Below, piece after piece: positions 44,184 through 53,589 of a stretch of 64,000 bases of DNA. The stretch is from Alphaproteobacteria bacterium MarineAlpha11_Bin1 (lineage in GTDB: Bacteria > Pseudomonadota > Alphaproteobacteria > MPNO01 > UBA830), in NCBI GenBank assembly GCA_002937455.1, contig PTJZ01000004.1, positions 62,001-126,000 on the forward strand, given 5' to 3'. Below the pieces are notes generated by a model that was not told where the DNA came from, ran no database searches, and saw nothing but the letters and a program-made list of their open reading frames with translations. The position numbers were made by a program, and so were the translations under genes. Each line of letters begins with the position of its first letter. The stretch's first letter is position 1.

Positions 44184-45395
44184 ATGAATAAAGAGCGTTT
44201 TGACGTAGCAATTATAGGCGGAGGCATAGTTGGGCTGTCTCTCGCTCTCAATCTTCTTGGAGTAGGCGCCCGAGTGGTTGTGATCGAGCGGGGTAGCCTT
44301 GACGATATGGCCGCGGCTACTTTTGACGGCCGCGGCTCGGCAGTCTCTGCGGGATCACAACTTATCCTAAATGGTACGGGACTATGGGGCCCGCTCTCGG
44401 CCTCTGCAGAGCCGATTTTAGAGATCCGTGTCGCAGACGGCACGTCGCCGCTGTTTCTCCACTACGACCACCGCGATTTGGGTAAGGGTCCCCTTGGATG
44501 GATCGTCGAGAACGCGCACATTCGTCGTACGCTCGCTCAAGAGGTTAAGAAGAGAGGTTTGCCGGTTTTAGAAAAGGTACCTCTGTCTGCCGCCCATTTT
44601 TATCCTAGCTATGTGTCGCTAGATCTTGATGACGGTAGAAGTGTTGAGGCTCGGTTGGCAGTTGCCGCCGATGGGCGCCATTCTGCAGTGCGGGAAATGG
44701 CTGGGATAGATGCGGTGAGTTGGTCTTATCCCCAAACAGGCATCGTATGCGCTGTAGAGCACGAGGTTTCTCACCAAGGTGTAGCTCATGAGCATTTTCT
44801 GTCATCGGGCCCGTTCGCGATTCTACCAATGACGAAAAACCGATCCTCGATTGTTTGGACCGAGAGAAATGAATTCGCTGCTAAAATAATTAAACTTGAT
44901 GATGCTACCTTCGCCGAAGAGTTGCACTCCCGTTTTGGGAGTTTTCTCGGGGAGGTGCGGGTCGGTTCGGAGCGTTGGTTATATCCGCTTTCTGCTGTTC
45001 ACGCGCGGCGTTACGTTGCCCCTCGGGTTGCCCTTATTGGCGACTCGGCTCATGCTATCCATCCGATTGCCGGCCAAGGATTGAACCTTGGCCTTCGGGA
45101 TGTTGCGGCGCTCGCGGAAATTATTGTCGACCGGCTTAGGCTTGGTCTTGATCCCGGAGATGCCGCAACTCTCGAGCACTACGAAAGATGGCGGAAGCCG
45201 GATAACATGATGATGATTGCTGCGACCGATTCATTGAATCGTCTTTTCTCCAATGATATTGCGCCTATTCGGCTCGCACGGGACGCCGGCTTGGGGCTGG
45301 TCAATCAGTCGCCGCCACTCAAAAGACTACTAATGAAACATGCTATGGGACAACTCGGCGAACTACCGCGGTTAGCCCGCGGCCAACCGCTCTAG
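44184..45395 (+). CDS. FAD-dependent UbiH/UbiF/COQ6-family hydroxylase
   Basis: 403 residues. N-terminal dinucleotide-binding motif IIGGGIVGLSLALNL, the mid-protein DGRHSAVREMAGI (family DG motif), and C-terminal VALIGDSAHAIHPIAGQGLNLGLRD that binds the FAD ribityl chain. These are flavin monooxygenases of ubiquinone synthesis; alphaproteobacteria use several (UbiL, UbiM, UbiH), and the ring position cannot be decided from sequence alone. It is followed by convergent DUF971 and other genes, with no clear terminator. Confidence 0.88.
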   Translation: MNKERFDVAIIGGGIVGLSLALNLLGVGARVVVIERGSLDDMAAATFDGRGSAVSAGSQLILNGTGLWGPLSASAEPILEIRVADGTSPLFLHYDHRDLGKGPLGWIVENAHIRRTLAQEVKKRGLPVLEKVPLSAAHFYPSYVSLDLDDGRSVEARLAVAADGRHSAVREMAGIDAVSWSYPQTGIVCAVEHEVSHQGVAHEHFLSSGPFAILPMTKNRSSIVWTERNEFAAKIIKLDDATFAEELHSRFGSFLGEVRVGSERWLYPLSAVHARRYVAPRVALIGDSAHAIHPIAGQGLNLGLRDVAALAEIIVDRLRLGLDPGDAATLEHYERWRKPDNMMMIAATDSLNRLFSNDIAPIRLARDAGLGLVNQSPPLKRLLMKHAMGQLGELPRLARGQPL

Positions 45396-45441
45396 CTTTT
45401 ATTGTCGCGCCAGCCGGAGGGTTGCTGTACCTATCAATATA

Positions 45442-45807
45442 TCAGGGGTCTCGGCGGAGCCCGGCAGAGTCTATTGCAGCAAGATATTCTTCCCAGCGGG
45501 TTTTGAATTCAGCGCCAAGCTGATAGAGGTATCGCCATGAAAAAATACCGGTATCATGTAGATCGTCGAACACGATGCGAATCGCATAATTGCCAACCGG
45601 TTCGACATTAGCTATTCCAACATGACGCCGACCCGCCACTAGAATTTTTTGACCAGGCCCGTGACCCTGCACCTCCGCCGAAGGGCTTTCGACTCTAAGG
45701 TATTCAGCAGGTAATAAGAAATCTGTGCCATCATCAAAGATAATCTCCAGCGTTTTTTCCACCCGATTTACCTTGATGTCGGTCGCGCGTGGTTCGCTGC
45801 CGGCCAT
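45442..45807 (-). CDS. DUF971 family protein
   Basis: 121 residues. It matches the gamma-butyrobetaine-hydroxylase-like N-terminal domain (DUF971), with DGTDFLLPAEYLRVESPSAEVQGHG and VEPVGNYAIRIVFDDLHDTGIFSW as conserved parts. Stand-alone DUF971 proteins have been connected with iron-sulfur or metal handling in some bacteria, but the role here is open. It sits 24 bp after the Trm112-like gene, in the same direction, in the thioredoxin-LON-Trm112-DUF971 group. Confidence 0.85.
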   Translation of the reverse strand: MAGSEPRATDIKVNRVEKTLEIIFDDGTDFLLPAEYLRVESPSAEVQGHGPGQKILVAGRRHVGIANVEPVGNYAIRIVFDDLHDTGIFSWRYLYQLGAEFKTRWEEYLAAIDSAGLRRDP

Positions 45808-45831
45808 GGATAATTCTAATACGACTTTGGG

Positions 45832-46026
45832 TTATTTTTCGTCGTCGAGCAGTCTGGCCTCGTCGGCCAGCATGATCGGAATTCCATCGCGGATAGGATA
45901 AGCGAGACGTGCCTGCTCGCTAACAAGTTCTTGGGCGACGGAGTCGTAGGCCAACGGACCTTTGGTAAGAGGACAGACCAAGATTTCCAATAATTTTGGA
46001 TCAATCCCGATTGTTTCGTGTGTCAT
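45832..46026 (-). CDS. Trm112 family protein (UPF0434/YcaR-like)
   Basis: 64 residues from the ATG at 46026, preceded weakly by GGGA; the frame is open further upstream but only into a region without similarity. [17 protein letters not shown], then [25 protein letters not shown], is the typical small zinc-ribbon-like Trm112 protein. Only one of the usual cysteines (VCPL) remains, as in many UPF0434 members. Possible function is as a small partner of methyltransferases. It lies between the LON and DUF971 genes. Confidence 0.87.
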   Translation of the reverse strand: MTHETIGIDPKLLEILVCPLTKGPLAYDSVAQELVSEQARLAYPIRDGIPIMLADEARLLDDEK

Positions 46027-46048
46027 TAAAAATATTCCCGGTCCAGTA

Positions 46049-46708
46049 TTAGTTTCTTTGTAGATTAACGTTATCATCGTTCGCGGCCAGTGACATCTCT
46101 AACAGTGCCACCATTACATCCGCTCTATCAACTACAGACTCCGCCTCTAAGAGGGCCTGTTTTTCGCTTGGCTGGAAAGGACACATCATTGCGAGGGCGT
46201 TAACAAGTCGATCTGTAGACGTTTCTTCAATAGCGTCCCAATTTGCATCAACTTGATTTGCAGTAAAATACCCTTTTAGGGTCCGTAACATCCTGTCGCG
46301 GTCAATGCCAACGCTATCGACTTCTGCCAGATCGCCACGATACGGTAGCCAATCTGGTATTATAGTCCGAAACCCCGCGCGCAACGGTAGTTCCTGTTTA
46401 ATATCAAAACGAATATATCCGCTAAGTGTGACAAGGTAACGGCCATCCTCGGTTTCACTGAACGATGTTAGACGCCCGGCACAGCCGGTTTGGTAGACCT
46501 CCGGCTGATCGCCTTCATTATCGCCTGTCGGCTGAACCATACCGATCAACCGGTGACCGGCTAGTGCTTCTGACATCATGCTAAGATATCGAGGTTCAAA
46601 AAGGTTCAGCGGTAGTTTGCCTCCTGGCAAAAGCAGAACCCCAGTAAGCGGAAAAATTGGTATCTCCGTTGGAAGTTTCTCGAACGGTGGATCGAATACG
46701 CCGGTCAT
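46049..46708 (-). CDS. LON substrate-binding domain protein
   Basis: 219 residues made of the N-terminal substrate-recognition domain of Lon proteases without ATPase or protease parts. [26 protein letters not shown] and the [23 protein letters not shown] segment are diagnostic. In alphaproteobacteria this gene commonly sits next to a thioredoxin-TPR gene, as here (16-bp gap). A role in protein quality control has been suggested by its domain, but the biochemical function is not known. Confidence 0.9.
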   Translation of the reverse strand: MTGVFDPPFEKLPTEIPIFPLTGVLLLPGGKLPLNLFEPRYLSMMSEALAGHRLIGMVQPTGDNEGDQPEVYQTGCAGRLTSFSETEDGRYLVTLSGYIRFDIKQELPLRAGFRTIIPDWLPYRGDLAEVDSVGIDRDRMLRTLKGYFTANQVDANWDAIEETSTDRLVNALAMMCPFQPSEKQALLEAESVVDRADVMVALLEMSLAANDDNVNLQRN

Positions 46709-46724
46709 CGGGAATCTTTAATTA

Positions 46725-47648
46725 TCATGAAAACAATACCGCGGACATTTTGCGGCGGCCCACAATTGTGCACTCATCGGTTGGGCTCATTGTATCGAAG
46801 AATTGGATTAACTGCTTGCGAGCTGCTTCTTCATTCCATGTTCTATCGATCTTCATACTTTGGATTAGATGTTCAATAGCCTCCTCCCGGCGACCCGCGC
46901 CGAAAAGGCCAACTGCTAAATCGAAACGAATCTGATGATCTGCAGGGTTGGCTCCTAAAGCGGCTTCTAAAACATCTAAATCACCCACAGCGGCACTTTG
47001 ATTAGCAAGTTCAAGGGCATTACGCGCTGCCGTCACATCTGCATTGTCCTCCAGGTCTTCCGGTATTTTTGACAAAAGGTCCGCCGCCTCTTCGATATGG
47101 CCCATACCAACTAGGGCGCGGGCTAGCCCGCCTTGTACTTCTATGTTTTCCGGCTCATGGCTGAGGACTTGGCTAAAGATTGTCACCGCACTTTCAAAAT
47201 CCTCCGCGGAAAGGGCGCTCCGCGCCCGCTCGACGGCCTCAGCGACCGGATCGGTCTGAGTTGTGCCTGCCGATTCAGCAAGCTTTTCGACGAAGGATTT
47301 TATTTGGCTTTCTGGCTGGGCGCCCTGAAATGCGTCAACCGGTCGACCGCCTGAGAAACCGTAAACCGTCGGAACCGACTGGATTCGTAGCTGTTGGGCG
47401 AGTGCTTGGTTCTGGTCAATATCTATTTTGACCAGCTTGACGGCACCTTTAGCGGCGAGAACAACTTTTTCTAGGATCGGTGTAAGCTGTTTGCACGGTC
47501 CGCACCATGTTGCCCAGAAGTCTACGATAACAGGAGTTGTCATCGATTCTTCTAGGACGTCTACCTGAAAGGTATCGATGGTTGCATCCTTAATCAAATC
47601 GCCGCTAGGCGTCTCATCAACAACGCCCTGGTTAAGAAATTGTTCCAT
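46725..47648 (-). CDS. Thioredoxin-TPR protein, CnoX/YbbN-like co-chaperone
   Basis: 307 residues. The N-terminal thioredoxin domain has VIVDFWATWCGPCKQLTP, with an intact CGPC active site, where E. coli CnoX has SxxC. From about residue 130 a series of TPR-like helices (EPENIEVQGGLARALVGMGH) extends to the end. This domain pair is a redox-linked holdase/chaperone that hands substrates to GroEL or DnaK. First gene of the minus-strand group with LON, Trm112 and DUF971 genes. The active-site CGPC suggests true oxidoreductase activity as well. Confidence 0.9.
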   Translation of the reverse strand: MEQFLNQGVVDETPSGDLIKDATIDTFQVDVLEESMTTPVIVDFWATWCGPCKQLTPILEKVVLAAKGAVKLVKIDIDQNQALAQQLRIQSVPTVYGFSGGRPVDAFQGAQPESQIKSFVEKLAESAGTTQTDPVAEAVERARSALSAEDFESAVTIFSQVLSHEPENIEVQGGLARALVGMGHIEEAADLLSKIPEDLEDNADVTAARNALELANQSAAVGDLDVLEAALGANPADHQIRFDLAVGLFGAGRREEAIEHLIQSMKIDRTWNEEAARKQLIQFFDTMSPTDECTIVGRRKMSAVLFS

Positions 47649-47746
47649 GCTCTGGATTCCGTTTAGGGGGCGCGGGTTTTAGCCCGCTTGCAATTTAACC
47701 AAAATGGCTTCTTAAGCCTTTCCTGACAAGTCCTGTATTTCGAAAT

Positions 47747-48284
47747 TTAGTTAAGCACGTCTGTGGCCTGCGAAAGGTCGATGACCATAGGGTAATGGCC
47801 GGTGGCCTCCAGTAACTTTAAAAGATCCGATGGGGAGATAGCGGTTGTTCGATCGTTGGTTAGGGGGAAAAATTGCGGTCTTCCCCACCATCACCTCGGC
47901 ATGAAGTATGACGTTTATATTTGCCTCTATATCTTTTATTAAGGCATACGGTGTCACGGCGCCCGGCTAAACACCAAGATCGAAAATAACGCGCTCCGGC
48001 CTAGCGAAGCTGAGGCGGGCTGGGTCAATGAGGTGAGACAGCACCCGGGGATTCATGCGCCGCGACTCTTTAATAACGCATAACCACAGTGTTCCCTTTT
48101 CGTCCATATAGTAGAGGGTGTTACAATGGGCGCCTGGGAGGCTTCCGCGCAAATTCATACTTTCTTTGACGGAAAAAATTGGCTGATGTTCATACGTTTT
48201 GGTCTTGATGCAAAGCGCTGAAAGACAACGAAATAAGTCCTCTGGAGTTGCCATGCCGGGAGTAGTTTGGGTGACACTAGTCAT
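47747..48284 (-). pseudogene. Prolyl-tRNA deacylase (ProX/YbaK-like) pseudogene
   Basis: The N-terminal half (from ATG 48284 or 48254) reads MATPEDLFRCLSALCIKTK, then LRGSLPGAHCNTLYYMDEKG, as in ProX, a free-standing editing domain that clears mischarged Ala-tRNA-Pro. The frame is cut by a TAG at 47967-47969, after FDLGV. Reading through, PGAVTPYALIKDIEANIN continues the family sequence; then a one-base deletion near the T/C run about 47870 shifts the frame. In the new frame TNDRTTAISPSDLL and LLEATGHYPMVIDL continue to a TAA at 47747-47749. A stop plus a frameshift imply an inactive gene unless both are assembly errors. Confidence 0.85.
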
Positions 48285-48369
48285 TTGACTCGTCGCCGAT
48301 TCTGATTAGTCGGACACCCCTTGCGTTCCCGGATGCACCCACATATATTTTGCGACACTTTCTCTGGTT

Positions 48370-48444
48370 GCGGGTGTAGCTCAGGGGTAGAGCGCAACCT
48401 TGCCAAGGTTGAAGTCGTGAGTTCGAATCTCATCACCCGCTCCA
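48370..48444 (+). tRNA. tRNA-Gly (GCC)
   Basis: Acceptor stem GCGGGTG pairs with CACCCGC at the 3' end, followed by T and an encoded CCA (48442-48444). The anticodon arm is CAACC-TTGCCAA-GGTTG with anticodon GCC, so it reads GGC/GGU glycine codons. The T arm GTTCGAATC is standard. The gene lies between the ProX pseudogene and a restriction-subunit relic. Its 3' end is a possible integration site. Confidence 0.96.
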
Positions 48445-48587
48445 TTTTCTCTAATTTTTTCAATCAACTGTATAGTGATCTCTACCAAAGCAACGGTCGA
48501 TCTTTCTGCTGGACTGCACTAGGGCTACACTGAGGTGGGATTTTAAGGCTCTCCTTACACCGCGCATGCAAATTCTCCGCTCACGGC

Positions 48588-48808
48588 CTATTGCCAGACA
48601 TGAGCATAAACCTCGGCGGCTACAGCCTCTTTCTCTTCCGCACTCCAAACGGTGGAGTCGGTACGTTGGCGTTGACCTTGTCGAGGATGAAGGCCTCGAC
48701 ATCGGCCTTGGTCTGCTCCTTATCCCCGAGGCGATCGAGTTAGGCTAGGCGGGCCCTGATAGCGGTCAGTAATTCGCGGCTCGCCTGTTTGACCCTCTCC
48801 CGCTTGGC
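48588..48808 (-). pseudogene. Relic of the C-terminus of a type I restriction HsdR subunit
   Basis: On the minus strand AKRERVKQASRELLTAIRAR, a stop (TAA), LDRLGDKEQTKADVEAFILD, KVNANVPTPPF appear in one frame. After a frameshift at the codon following PF, SAEEKEAVAAEVYAHVWQ and a TAG follow in another. From memory of the family, this order matches the extreme C-terminus of HsdR subunits (KEQTxAxVxxFILD ... LPxPPF ... EVYxHVW). Nothing upstream continues it: another stop lies just before AKR. It is a decayed fragment about 75 residues long; no hsdM or hsdS is nearby. A profile search would settle the call. Confidence 0.7.
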
Positions 48809-49024
48809 CTAGCGCATGATACTCATCTGGTAAAATAGCTGATGTCGCCTGGCTAATAACTAAATCATGTCCGATGATAAAGCCTTGGGCCCTCAATTTG
48901 TCTGATTATGTAACTTTCACGTATAGATATCTGTAAGAACATTAGGACCTGTATCATTTTCTGTCTGTCATCTGCAGGCATATTTCTATAGAAAATGACT
49001 AGATTAAATACTGAAGGCAACGAA
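48809..49024. other. Intergenic stretch between the HsdR relic and fumC
   Basis: About 215 bp, A+T-rich toward fumC. No gene, repeat or clear promoter seen. Its left end may still belong to the relic. Confidence 0.4.
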
Positions 49025-50422
49025 ATGTCGGAAAATGCGCGAATAGAGTCTGATTCATTTGGCTCGTTAGAAGTTCCTCGGGAGAAGTATTATGGGGCCC
49101 AAACCGCGCGTTCATTATTAAATTTTCCAATTGGCGACGAAACTATGCCTCGCGCATTAATATCAGCGTTAGGCATCATCAAACAATCAGCTGCGCGCGT
49201 GAACAAGAAGCAGGGAAAATTGGATCCGACGATAGCTGACTCCATTGACAAGGCCGCTGCAGAAGTAGCCGCGGGGGATTTCGATCAACATTTTCCTTTA
49301 GTCGTATGGCAAACGGGCTCTGGCACCCAAACTAATATGAATGCGAATGAAGTTATTGCGAACAGGGCCATTGAGCTTTTGGGCGGAGAAATTGGTTCTA
49401 AAACGCCCGTGCACCCAAATGATCATTGTAATATGAGCCAATCGTCCAATGATACGTTCCCGACTGCGATGCACATTGCAGCAGCCCAAGAAATAAAAAA
49501 CACACTGCTACCAGCCTTGGCACACCTTGAGTCTATTTTAACTCAGAAGGTGAAGGAGTGGGCTGATATCGTAAAAATTGGTCGAACTCATACGCAGGAT
49601 GCTACTCCACTGACGCTTGGGCAAGAATTTAGTGGGTACGCTACTCAAATAGAATCAGGTATTGATCGTATTTCAGATTCTTTAGGGGGTCTCTACAAGT
49701 TGGCCCAAGGAGGTACGGCCGTCGGAACCGGCCTTAACACAAAGAGAGGTTTTGACGAGTTGTTTGCCATCGAAGTTGCTCAAATTACGGGGTTACCTTT
49801 TGTCACCGCACCTAATAAATTTGAGGCCTTGGCGACTAATGATACTTATGTTTTCGTCCACGGCGCATTGAATACAGTGGCTGTCTCGCTCTTTAAGATC
49901 GCAAATGACATAAGATTTCTAGGATCGGGCCCACGATCGGGTCTAGGCGAACTTTCATTGCCCGAGAACGAACCCGGGTCATCAATCATGCCGGGCAAAG
50001 TAAATCCGACACAAGCGGAAGCTATGACAATGGTTTGTGCCCAGGTTCACGGTAATCAGGCGGCATTGTCCTTTGCTGGAAGCCAAGGCCATTTTGAGTT
50101 GAATGTATTTAAACCTCTGATGGCTAATGCAATGTTGCAATCAATCAAACTTTTGGCAGATGCATCGATAAGTTTTGCTGACCGGTGCGTGGTGGGTATT
50201 GTTCCTAATAGAGAAAATATAGACATTTTAATGCAACGTTCGCTTATGTTGGTAACAGCACTAGCCCCAACGGTCGGCTACGACAAAGCAACAGAAATAG
50301 CCAAGAATGCGCATAAAAATGGTTCTTCCTTGAAGGAAGAAGCCTTAAAGCTTGGTTATATAAGTGAAAAGGAATTTGATAGCCTTGTTCGTCCAGAGAC
50401 GATGATTAATCCTAGTGATTAA
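49025..50422 (+). CDS. fumC: Class II fumarate hydratase
   Basis: 465 residues from ATG 49025 (GAAGG 7 bases upstream; an in-frame ATG at 48995 is less likely). Converts fumarate to malate in the TCA cycle. Motifs of the fumarase/aspartase superfamily: [25 protein letters not shown], the TH-x-Q-D loop ([16 protein letters not shown]) and [15 protein letters not shown] at the C-terminal part. It is complete and looks functional. Base composition is more A+T-rich than neighbouring genes to the left, and it begins an A+T-rich block after the tRNA. Confidence 0.96.
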   Translation: MSENARIESDSFGSLEVPREKYYGAQTARSLLNFPIGDETMPRALISALGIIKQSAARVNKKQGKLDPTIADSIDKAAAEVAAGDFDQHFPLVVWQTGSGTQTNMNANEVIANRAIELLGGEIGSKTPVHPNDHCNMSQSSNDTFPTAMHIAAAQEIKNTLLPALAHLESILTQKVKEWADIVKIGRTHTQDATPLTLGQEFSGYATQIESGIDRISDSLGGLYKLAQGGTAVGTGLNTKRGFDELFAIEVAQITGLPFVTAPNKFEALATNDTYVFVHGALNTVAVSLFKIANDIRFLGSGPRSGLGELSLPENEPGSSIMPGKVNPTQAEAMTMVCAQVHGNQAALSFAGSQGHFELNVFKPLMANAMLQSIKLLADASISFADRCVVGIVPNRENIDILMQRSLMLVTALAPTVGYDKATEIAKNAHKNGSSLKEEALKLGYISEKEFDSLVRPETMINPSD

Positions 50423-50627
50423 GTTCATTTTAGTTGGAGGCCACCAAAGGTATAATATTTGAAATATAATGATTGTATGTTCTCGGTTTTCGTAAACGAC
50501 AGTATATCGTTTCTACCATAGACGTTGCCCCGGAGAACAAATTCCCACCCCCAAGAAGAATATAAACACGAACGGATTTTAGAGAATCTCTTTATTAAAA
50601 AAACTTTTAGGAGACACAAGACGTTTA

Positions 50628-51593
50628 TTGCCCGGCTTGATGGTCGCGGTAATCGTTGCATTAGCATCTCATTCCCTTTCGAGACACCATGGTGCCCCAA
50701 CGATGCTATTTGCCCTTTTATTAGGAATTGCATTTCATTTCCTCTATGAGGAGGGGCCCTGCGCTCCTGGCATTGAATTCGCTTCTCGGTTTTTGTTGCA
50801 ACTTGGGGTCGCATTGCTCGGACTCGGCATTACGATAAGCCAGATTCAGTCGTATGGCTGGGAAGTACTCTTGATAGTGCTTGGCGGAATATCAGTCACC
50901 TTATTTTCTGGGCCATTATTGGCGAGAATCATGAAACGAGAGTGGCGTTTAGGTATACTCACTGGCGGTGCTGTAGCGATCTGCGGGGCATCGGCCGCTC
51001 TGGCAATAGCCACAGTCTTACCTAAGAATAGATATTCTGAACGTAACACCGTGTTCACAGTAATTTCCGTCACGACGTTAAGTACTTTGGCGATGATTCT
51101 TTATCCGATTATCTCAGACTGGCTTGTATTAGATGATTTTGCGGCTGGTGTTTTCATAGGCGCGACCATTCATGATGTCGCTCAGGTCATTGGTGCAGGA
51201 TATAGTATATCAGACATAGCTGGTGACACAGCAGCATTTGTAAAACTGTTGAGAGTCACAATGTTGGTTCCAGTCATAATAATACTTTCTCTCGTTTTTC
51301 GTCCCAATCAATCGGACCGATCGGACCGCAATACCCGGGTCCCATTATTCATAATTGGTTTCGTTTTTTTTGTTCTCTTAGGAAGCACTGATTTAATTCC
51401 AGAAATAGTAAGAATATCCCTCTTAGAACTCTCTAGATGGAGCCTAGTAGTTGCTATATCGGCGATAGGTATGAAAACGGCATTGAAATCCTTGGGAGCC
51501 GTCGGTGGCCAAGCGATAATTTTGGTTTGCGCTGAAACTGTTGTGCTTGCCGCCGTGGTTTTAGGTTTTTTATTATTACCTGATTTTTTGTAG
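50628..51593 (+). CDS. YeiH/UPF0324-family membrane protein
   Basis: 321 residues with about ten hydrophobic helices. GVALLGLGITISQI, LTGGAVAICGASAALAIATVL and IGATIHDVAQVIGAGYSIS are conserved in the UPF0324 family, inner-membrane proteins whose role is not certain (some are sulfite- or anion-linked). The start is problematic: the only early candidate is TTG at 50628, while AGGAG at 50609-50613 is too far upstream, so translation may begin at a nonstandard codon. Strongly A+T-rich coding sequence. It follows fumC in the same direction with a 205-bp gap. Confidence 0.85.
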   Translation: MPGLMVAVIVALASHSLSRHHGAPTMLFALLLGIAFHFLYEEGPCAPGIEFASRFLLQLGVALLGLGITISQIQSYGWEVLLIVLGGISVTLFSGPLLARIMKREWRLGILTGGAVAICGASAALAIATVLPKNRYSERNTVFTVISVTTLSTLAMILYPIISDWLVLDDFAAGVFIGATIHDVAQVIGAGYSISDIAGDTAAFVKLLRVTMLVPVIIILSLVFRPNQSDRSDRNTRVPLFIIGFVFFVLLGSTDLIPEIVRISLLELSRWSLVVAISAIGMKTALKSLGAVGGQAIILVCAETVVLAAVVLGFLLLPDFL

Positions 51594-51723
51594 GAAAAGG
51601 AATGTAGAAGGTTCTTTAAGGTTTTTCTTACAGGTGTATATGAAAATACAAAGGGTATCTTGTCCCCCAACGTGGTTTCTCTTTCGTCCGAGTACGCAAG
51701 GGAGAATTCCGGGAATGTAGTGC

Positions 51724-51754
51724 TAGCCCAATTCAGAACTATTTTATTGGGCTA
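51724..51754. terminator. Candidate hairpin between convergent yeiH-type and purF genes
   Basis: Perfect 9-bp inverted repeat TAGCCCAAT (51724-51732) / ATTGGGCTA (51746-51754) with a 13-nt loop, in the 248-bp gap between convergent genes. It is about 88 bp before the purF end and 131 bp after the yeiH-type end. No long T tract follows either arm, so function as a terminator is tentative. Confidence 0.35.
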
Positions 51755-51841
51755 AACTTAAGAGATCGGTTGCCACCTTTTAAATTGGTAATTTTTATTT
51801 GGGTAATTGAAAAGAAATTTTGGAAGGCCGGTTTTCCGATC

Positions 51842-53290
51842 CTATTCGGATAATAAAGAAAGCTGTCTAATTGTGTCATCGCTATTTTGATCGCGCAGTA
51901 ATGTTGGATAATCACCTGTGAAGCAGTGATCTGTGAAGGCAGGCAAATCATTATCTCGGCCATTCTCATGGCCCATTGCGCGATAAAGACCATCTATACT
52001 AAGAAACGCTAAGCTGTCAGCCCCCATATATTCTCTCATTCCCTCCATGGTGTGCGTTGAAGCTAACAATTGTTCTTCCGTAGGGGTGTCAATACCATAA
52101 AAGTCTGGATATTTAATTGGCGGTGCGCAAATACGCATATGTACTTCAGACGCGCCGGCGTCCCTTATCATTTGAACAATCTTTATCGATGTTGTTCCTC
52201 GGACGATGGAATCGTCGATCAAGGTCACTCTTTTATTCTTCACCAGAATCCGGTTGGCGTTATGTTTTAGCTTTACAGAGAGGGCTCTAATGGAATGCTG
52301 GGGCTCAATAAACGTTCGGCCGACATAGTGATTCCGTATTATGCCTAATTCAAAAGGAATTTTTGCCTTGTCCGCGTACCCTATCGCTGCGGGAACACCA
52401 CTGTCTGGGACAGGGATTATAATATCCGAATCGACAGGGGATTCTATTGCCAGCTGTTCTCCAAGGGACTTGCGGTATTCATAAACACTGTGCCCTCCAA
52501 CGATACTATCTGGTCGCGCGAAATATATATATTCGAAGATGCATGGTCTCGGTTCTTTGGGGGAGAACGGTTTTATACTCTCCAACCCACTATCCGTAAT
52601 TATGACTATTTCCCCATGTTCAATTTCTCGAATAAAGGCAGCGCCTATGATGTCTAGAGCACAGGTTTCTGATGCCAGAATATAGCGCCCATCAAGCTGG
52701 CCCAGAACTAATGGACGAATGCCAAGCGGGTCACGTACTCCGATGAGTTTTTTGTTAGTGAGTATAGTCAGAGCGTATGCACCTTCGATTTGGAATAAAG
52801 AATCGATAAGTCGAGAAAGCGTGCTGTCTCTTCGTGAGAGTGCCACCAGTTGCATTATGGTTTCAGTGTCGGACGTTGATTGGAAAATTGATCCATCATC
52901 AACCAACCGGTCTCTCAGAGTACGTGCGTTAGTAAGATTGCCATTATGAGCGATGGCGAAGCCCCCACCCGCTAGATCGGCAAATAGTGGTTGGACATTT
53001 CGAAGAATTGTGTCTCCCGTCGTTGAATATCGCACGTGACCGATCGCGTTTCCGCCAGCTAACGCCTCCAAAACATTTGGCTTTGTAAAGTTATCACCGA
53101 CCAGACCTAAGCGCCTTTCCGCGAAAAAATGATTTCCATCGCTACTGACAATCCCGGCTGCTTCCTGACCTCGGTGTTGCAAGGCATGAAGCCCGAGGGC
53201 GGTAATTGCAGCCGCGTCCGGGTGCCCGAAAACCCCAAAAACACCGCACTCTTCCCGCAATCGATCATCGTTATCTAACGATATATCCAT
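51842..53290 (-). CDS. purF: Amidophosphoribosyltransferase
   Basis: 482 residues. First committed step of purine synthesis: PRPP plus glutamine to 5-phosphoribosylamine. The glutaminase nucleophile is the cysteine of EECGVFGVFG near residue 15, exposed after propeptide removal. HALQHRGQEAAGIV and HNGNLTNA follow. The PRPP-binding loop is VTLIDDSIVRGTTS. CVPA-type genes usually upstream of purF are absent here. It is A+T-rich like fumC and yeiH. Start ATG at 53290. Confidence 0.95.
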   Translation of the reverse strand: MDISLDNDDRLREECGVFGVFGHPDAAAITALGLHALQHRGQEAAGIVSSDGNHFFAERRLGLVGDNFTKPNVLEALAGGNAIGHVRYSTTGDTILRNVQPLFADLAGGGFAIAHNGNLTNARTLRDRLVDDGSIFQSTSDTETIMQLVALSRRDSTLSRLIDSLFQIEGAYALTILTNKKLIGVRDPLGIRPLVLGQLDGRYILASETCALDIIGAAFIREIEHGEIVIITDSGLESIKPFSPKEPRPCIFEYIYFARPDSIVGGHSVYEYRKSLGEQLAIESPVDSDIIIPVPDSGVPAAIGYADKAKIPFELGIIRNHYVGRTFIEPQHSIRALSVKLKHNANRILVKNKRVTLIDDSIVRGTTSIKIVQMIRDAGASEVHMRICAPPIKYPDFYGIDTPTEEQLLASTHTMEGMREYMGADSLAFLSIDGLYRAMGHENGRDNDLPAFTDHCFTGDYPTLLRDQNSDDTIRQLSLLSE

Positions 53291-53589
53291 CTAATTTCCT
53301 AGGTCTAGGGTGAACTCTTCAGGTTACTTAAAGAACTATAATTACCGAGCGGTGCCATTCTATTTTTTATTACAGGAACAGAGAAATACTAATCGTTGGA
53401 AGCTCTTTTTAAATACGATTTTATTTGGAGGTCAAGGAGCCGACCTTTCCAGACCGCTTCACAAGAAAACGCAAAATACCTTCAATCGGATAATGAGCTC
53501 AAGGGTTGGCGCGAGTATTGCGGGAGTAAAGAATTGCGACCCTTTCCCGTCAACGTTTGCGTAGACTATCGCGCTAGTCTTTGTTGGTA
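53291..53589. other. Intergenic region upstream of purF
   Basis: About 300 bp upstream of purF, between purF and the methyltransferase gene, both on the minus strand. I see no convincing gene or riboswitch. A small inverted repeat (AGGTC/GACCT near 53431-53448) is present. The purF promoter should lie in it. Confidence 0.4.

Noticed and set aside
48566..48748. Plus-strand open frame opposite the HsdR relic
   Set aside because: Its translation shows no domain or codon signal, and the minus strand explains the sequence as an HsdR fragment.
48370..48994. Direct-repeat copy of the tRNA-Gly 3' end marking an island boundary
   Set aside because: I looked for a second copy of GTTCGAATCTCATCACCC nearby and saw none, so no attachment site is claimed.
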